A stretch of 10,218 bases of DNA from contig CAKUOV010000060.1 in assembly GCA_934670115.1 (NCBI GenBank), positions 1-10,218 on the forward strand, in the 5' to 3' direction. This stretch comes from an uncultured Eggerthellaceae bacterium (GTDB taxonomy: Bacteria > Actinomycetota > Coriobacteriia > Coriobacteriales > Eggerthellaceae). Of the stretch, positions 7,735-10,218 are shown one piece after another. How positions within the stretch are numbered: position 1 is the first letter of the stretch; every line of letters starts with the position of its first letter. The translations under genes and the position numbers were made by a program. Under the pieces are notes generated by a model. It worked only from the letters and a program-made list of their open reading frames with translations, ran no database searches and had not been told where the DNA came from.

Positions 7735-7899
7735 GCGGTTTTGCGGGCGGCACATGCTGCCGCGGCATCCTCGGATTGCGACAAGGGCATCCCGCACTGC
7801 CGCGCGACACGCGCTGCCACAGCAGCTCAACCGCGCAGCTGCTGCCGGGCACCAAGCGCAACGCTCGCGAACACCGCGCCGCACCGCCCGCAAAACCGC
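7735..7899. repeat. 165-nt GC-rich inverted-repeat element between the peptidase gene and sufC
   Basis: A perfect 16-bp inverted repeat bounds this element: GCGGTTTTGCGGGCGG at 7735-7750 and its exact reverse complement at 7884-7899. Inside are a 10-bp palindrome TGCCGCGGCA (7758-7767) and an 8-bp hairpin CAGCAGCT/AGCTGCTG (7820-7827 with 7837-7844, 9-nt loop). It begins 11 nt after the peptidase stop and ends about 95 nt before sufC. No T-tract follows, so it is not a classical terminator. It could be a folded untranslated RNA, a Rho-type or stabilising 3' structure, or a small MITE-like element; I saw no target-site duplication. Confidence 0.6.
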
Positions 7900-7995
7900 A
7901 GACGCAAGAACACTTTAGCAACAAACGCGCAGCAGGCGGCCAAATGCGCTAAACTTGTCAGCGTCAAACATTAGATGAGAAAGGGAGAAACAATT

Positions 7996-8772
7996 ATGCT
8001 CGAACTGAAGAACCTCGTATTCGAGGTGCCCGTTTCAGAAGGAGCAAAGGAGACCAAACGCATCATCGATGATTTATCTTTGACCATCGAAGACGACCGT
8101 TTCACCGTAATCACCGGTCCCAACGGTGGCGGTAAGTCTACCCTTGCAAAGCTGATCATGGGCATTGAGAAACCCACTTCGGGACAAATCCTGTTCAACG
8201 GACAAGACATTACCAACCTGGGCATTACCGAGCGCGCGCAAGCGGGCATTGGCTACGGTTTCCAGCAGCCCGCCCGCTTCAAAGGCATGAAAGTGAAAAA
8301 GCTGCTTGACATTGCCGCAGGTAAAAAACTTCCTATGCTGGCATGCAACGAATACCTGGCAAAAGTTGGCCTGTGCTCGGCAAACTACCTGACCCGCGAA
8401 GTTGACAAGAGCCTTTCGGGCGGCGAAGTGAAGCGCATTGAGATTGCCACCATTCTGGCGCGCGACCCCAAGCTTGCCATTTACGACGAGCCCGAAGCCG
8501 GCATTGACCTGTGGAGCTTCGATCGCCTGACCGAAACGTTCCGCGACATTCACGCCGCGCGCGACGGCCGCTCCATTGTGATCATCTCGCATCAGGAACG
8601 CATCATCCAGCTGGCAGACGAGATCATCTTGCTGCGCGCCGGCAAAGTGCTTGAAACCGGCACGCCCGAGGAACTGCTTCCCAAGCTGGGCTTTGTGGCA
8701 AAGGGAACGCCCCAGTGCCAGCTGAGCCAGCCCACCGAGCTGCATCTGACCGAAATTCCGACCACCTGCTAG
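7996..8772 (+). CDS. sufC: SufC-family Fe-S assembly ATPase (minimal-system SmsC type)
   Basis: 258-residue soluble ABC ATPase that powers Fe-S cluster assembly on the SufB-type scaffold encoded next. Seen in order: Walker A GPNGGGKST (41-49), Q-loop Gln90 in YGFQQPARF, signature LSGGE (140-144) followed by VKR, Walker B KLAIYDE (159-165), D-loop AGID (168-171), and switch His199 in IISHQ. There is no membrane segment and no permease nearby, which separates it from transporter ATPases. The signature is SGGEVKR and the Walker B tail is DEPEAGIDLW, rather than the SGGEKKR and DEPDSGLD of classical SufC; this variant is what I associate with the two-gene SMS-type systems. A Cys-containing tail (about 229-258) follows the ABC fold. 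I chose ATG 7996 (the frame opens at 7975) because AAGGGAGA lies about 8 nt before it. No clear promoter was found. Confidence 0.9.
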   Translation: MLELKNLVFEVPVSEGAKETKRIIDDLSLTIEDDRFTVITGPNGGGKSTLAKLIMGIEKPTSGQILFNGQDITNLGITERAQAGIGYGFQQPARFKGMKVKKLLDIAAGKKLPMLACNEYLAKVGLCSANYLTREVDKSLSGGEVKRIEIATILARDPKLAIYDEPEAGIDLWSFDRLTETFRDIHAARDGRSIVIISHQERIIQLADEIILLRAGKVLETGTPEELLPKLGFVAKGTPQCQLSQPTELHLTEIPTTC

Positions 8773-8786
8773 CGCGGCCTTTACGT

Positions 8787-8854
8787 TGCGCGCGCGAAAC
8801 TTGGCGCGCAGCAGCATTTACCTTGCAACCTTCGCGGGCGCGCAGATTGCCCGC
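8787..8854 (+). promoter_or_regulatory. Two inter-cistronic hairpins between sufC and sufB
   Basis: In the 102-nt gap between the two genes, TGCGCGC (8787-8793) can pair with GCGCGCA (8804-8810) and GCGGGC (8834-8839) with GCCCGC (8849-8854). Neither is followed by a T-tract, so they should not stop transcription. They may mark an RNA processing or stability point that lets the scaffold be made at a different level from the ATPase. The sufB ribosome site AAGGAGG lies 9 nt after the second stem. Confidence 0.45.
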
Positions 8855-8874
8855 TTATCCATAAGGAGGACTCA

Positions 8875-9804
8875 ATGGCTGTTGATCTTTCGCCCATTGA
8901 TGAAAGCCTGTTGGCATCAATCGCCAACATCCATGGCATGCCGAAAGGCGCCTTTAACATCCGCAAAGACGGGCAGCTGGTCTCGCGCTCGTCTTCTGCC
9001 TACATTGACATCGAGACAAAAACCGATCATCCCGGCATCGATATTAAAATCAAGCCGGGCACCAAAGGCGAGTCGGTGTTCATTCCCGTTATCGTCACGC
9101 AAGCGGGCCTGAAAGACGTGGTATATAACACGTTTTACGTGGGCGAAGACAGCGACGTGACCATCATCGCCGGCTGCGGCATTCACAACGATAGCCACAA
9201 AAGCTCCGAGCACGATGGCATCCACACGTTCTACCTGGGTAAAAACTCACGGGTAAAGTACATTGAAAAGCATTACGGCGAAGGCGCAGGCACCGGCGAG
9301 CGCATTCTGAACCCCACCACCAACGTATACCTGGAGGAAAATTCCTTCTGCGAGATGGAAATGGTGCAGGTGCGCGGCGTAAGCTCTACGGTGCGCGACA
9401 CAAACGCCGAAATCGGCGCGGGCGCAAAGCTCATTTTGACCGAGCGCCTGCTCACCCACGACAACCAAGTTGCCGTATCCAACATGAAGATCGAACTCAA
9501 GGGCGAAGGCTCCAACGTTCAGGTCATCAGCCGCTCCGTTGCTCAGGATAACTCCACACAAACGTTCAACCCGCTGGTTATCGGCGAAGCCGCCTGCCAT
9601 GGCCACGTGCAGTGCGACGCCATTATCATGGGCAACGCTAAAGTGAAGGCAATTCCCGGCATCGAAGCCGCTTGCGAAGACGCCATGCTCATTCACGAGG
9701 CAGCCATTGGCAAGATTGCCGGCGAAGAAATCACGAAGCTCATGACGCTGGGTTTGACCGAAGAAGAAGCGGAAGCGGAAATCATCGAGGACTTCTTGAA
9801 TTAG
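8875..9804 (+). CDS. sufB: SufB/SufD-family Fe-S scaffold protein (minimal-system SmsB type)
   Basis: 309-residue beta-helix scaffold expected to dimerise and bind two copies of the upstream ATPase, building Fe-S clusters in the cytoplasm. It is much shorter than E. coli SufB (about 495 residues) or SufD (about 420); the core beta-helix and C-terminal helical segment are retained. Landmarks: VIVTQAG (72-78), NTFYVGEDSDVTIIAG (85-100), a Cys/His cluster ACHGHVQCD (240-248), and AACEDAMLIHEAAIGKI (265-281). The last aligns with the SufB/SufD segment that holds the functional histidine (His274 here; LEHEA in SufB, CSHGA in SufD). Cysteines are 101, 159, 241, 247 and 267. The catalytic Cys of E. 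coli SufB, one turn before the RGI motif, appears replaced by a Leu/Met in KLMTLGL. ATG 8875 follows AAGGAGG by 5 nt. Forms an operon with sufC and ends before a strong terminator. Whether to call it SufB or SufD is moot for this single-scaffold type. Confidence 0.9.
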   Translation: MAVDLSPIDESLLASIANIHGMPKGAFNIRKDGQLVSRSSSAYIDIETKTDHPGIDIKIKPGTKGESVFIPVIVTQAGLKDVVYNTFYVGEDSDVTIIAGCGIHNDSHKSSEHDGIHTFYLGKNSRVKYIEKHYGEGAGTGERILNPTTNVYLEENSFCEMEMVQVRGVSSTVRDTNAEIGAGAKLILTERLLTHDNQVAVSNMKIELKGEGSNVQVISRSVAQDNSTQTFNPLVIGEAACHGHVQCDAIIMGNAKVKAIPGIEAACEDAMLIHEAAIGKIAGEEITKLMTLGLTEEEAEAEIIEDFLN

Positions 9805-9898
9805 TCCTTTGATGCATCTACCACGGTATGGGGCGGCGCAAGCCGCGATGCCGCGCGAACGATGCCCGTCGAACGCAAAACTTCCCTTTTTGAACCTC

Positions 9899-9934
9899 AA
9901 TGCTCCCCTGAAAAATGGGGAGCATTATTTTTTT
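9899..9934 (+). terminator. Intrinsic terminator of the sufC-sufB operon
   Basis: AATGCTCCCC (9899-9908) pairs perfectly with GGGGAGCATT (9917-9926) across an 8-nt A-rich loop, and a run of seven T follows (9928-9934). It lies 95 nt after the sufB stop. The T-run is followed directly by the A-tract of the tRNA-His promoter. Confidence 0.93.
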
Positions 9935-9935
9935 C

Positions 9936-9974
9936 AAAAAAGCTCTTGCATCGAATCGCGTTAATCTCTATACT
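9936..9974 (+). promoter_or_regulatory. Promoter of tRNA-His
   Basis: -35 TTGCAT (9946-9951), 17-nt spacer, -10 TATACT (9969-9974). An A6 tract at 9936-9941 sits where an UP element would contact RNA polymerase. Start of transcription is expected near 9981, only about 8 nt before the tRNA, so the 5' leader is very short. Confidence 0.8.
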
Positions 9975-9989
9975 GATTCCTCGCGCATG

Positions 9990-10066
9990 GTGGGTATGGC
10001 CTAGTTGGCTAAGGCGCCAGATTGTGGCTCTGGAGATCGAGGGTTCGAGTCCCTTTACCCACCCCA
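9990..10066 (+). tRNA. tRNA-His (anticodon GTG)
   Basis: Complete cloverleaf. Acceptor GTGGGTA (9990-9996) pairs with TACCCAC (10056-10062). D stem GCCT/AGGC (9999-10002 with 10012-10015). Anticodon stem CCAGA/TCTGG (10017-10021 with 10029-10033) carries GTG at 10024-10026. T arm GAGGG-TTCGAGT-CCCTT. The CCA is encoded (10064-10066). The extra G needed at -1 by histidyl-tRNA synthetase is present in the DNA at 9989 and faces discriminator C10063, the bacterial His identity pair. Confidence 0.97.
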
Positions 10067-10076
10067 GCGCGCCTGA

Positions 10077-10115
10077 AAAAAAGTTCTTGCATTTCTAAAA
10101 TGTACGTATTATAAT
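10077..10115 (+). promoter_or_regulatory. Promoter of tRNA-Lys
   Basis: -35 TTGCAT (10087-10092), 17-nt spacer, perfect -10 TATAAT (10110-10115), with an A-tract directly upstream. Positions 10077-10092 repeat the block at 9936-9951 with one mismatch. Start of transcription is expected near 10122, about 27 nt before the tRNA. No terminator is visible between tRNA-His and this promoter, so read-through from the first tRNA is possible as well. Confidence 0.85.
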
Positions 10116-10148
10116 AGTCAGGCACTTTTGACAACACAGTTTTTTCTT

Positions 10149-10218
10149 GGACCGTTAGCTTAGTTGGTAGAGCAGGGGACTCTTAATCCCAAGGTCCGGG
10201 GTTCGAGTCCCCGACGGT
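10149..10218 (+). tRNA. tRNA-Lys (anticodon CTT), 3' end cut by the window
   Basis: Acceptor 5' strand GGACCGT (10149-10155), U8 A9, D stem GCTT/GAGC, anticodon loop CTCTTAA with CTT at 10182-10184, T arm CGGGG-TTCGAGT-CCCCG. The 3' acceptor strand begins ACGGT and the window ends there, so the last two pairs, discriminator and any CCA are outside. The outermost anticodon-stem pair is G-A (10175 against the A after TCCC), a tolerated mismatch. All other stems are intact. Confidence 0.95.

Noticed and set aside
6873..7820. Long minus-strand frame of 315 residues opposite the peptidase
   Set aside because: Antisense shadow of the conserved C-terminal half of the M16C gene; no SD or motif of its own.
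7955..7976. TTGTCA with a downstream TTAGAT as a sufC promoter
   Set aside because: The spacing is only 10 nt; no -10 lies 16-18 nt after TTGTCA. The real promoter remains unidentified.
9862..10098. Plus-strand 78-residue frame at the right end
   Set aside because: It runs across the terminator, the tRNA promoter and the whole tRNA-His gene.
10128..10133. TTGACA as a second -35 before tRNA-Lys
   Set aside because: A -10 at proper spacing would fall inside the tRNA and no such hexamer is present; the TTGCAT/TATAAT pair is better.

Overview
The window looks like a chromosomal segment of a GC-rich anaerobic actinobacterium, most likely class Coriobacteriia (Eggerthellaceae-like). This rests on three things: the GC-rich, Ala-rich coding style; a very large SARP/BTAD-type regulator; and a stand-alone two-gene SufC/SufB system of the 'minimal' (SMS) type instead of a full suf operon. 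The taxonomic call is an inference from gene content; no rRNA is present.

Layout. Positions 1-361 hold no convincing gene: a G-rich stretch with a 17-bp in-phase direct repeat. Positions 362-3052 (minus) encode an 896-residue regulator with an N-terminal MalT-like P-loop ATPase and a C-terminal winged-helix plus BTAD module. Its gene has a strong Shine-Dalgarno (SD), a plausible sigma70 promoter, and two near-identical dyads 22 bp apart just upstream of the -35. Upstream of it, on the same strand (3317-3784), is a small, acidic, tail-anchored membrane protein of unknown function. An 835-nt gap (3785-4619) follows, with a perfect -10 hexamer and a 16-bp tandem repeat in the leader of the small gene.

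On the plus strand, 4620-7724 encodes a complete M16C (PreP-like) zinc oligopeptidase with all catalytic residues and an extra 45-residue Ala-rich insert. A 271-nt gap containing a 165-nt, GC-rich inverted-repeat element leads into sufC (7996-8772) and sufB (8875-9804), ended by a textbook intrinsic terminator (9899-9934). The two Suf proteins should form an ATPase-scaffold complex that assembles Fe-S clusters; no cysteine desulfurase or U-type scaffold lies beside them here.

The right end carries tRNA-His(GTG) and tRNA-Lys(CTT; cut by the window edge). Each sits behind its own near-consensus promoter, and the two promoters share an almost identical 16-bp A-tract/-35 block.

Nothing here is an obvious mobile element, CRISPR array or defence system. 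The features most worth a second look are the minimal Fe-S pair with its atypical cysteine pattern, the tandem dyads before the regulator, and the inverted-repeat element ahead of sufC.
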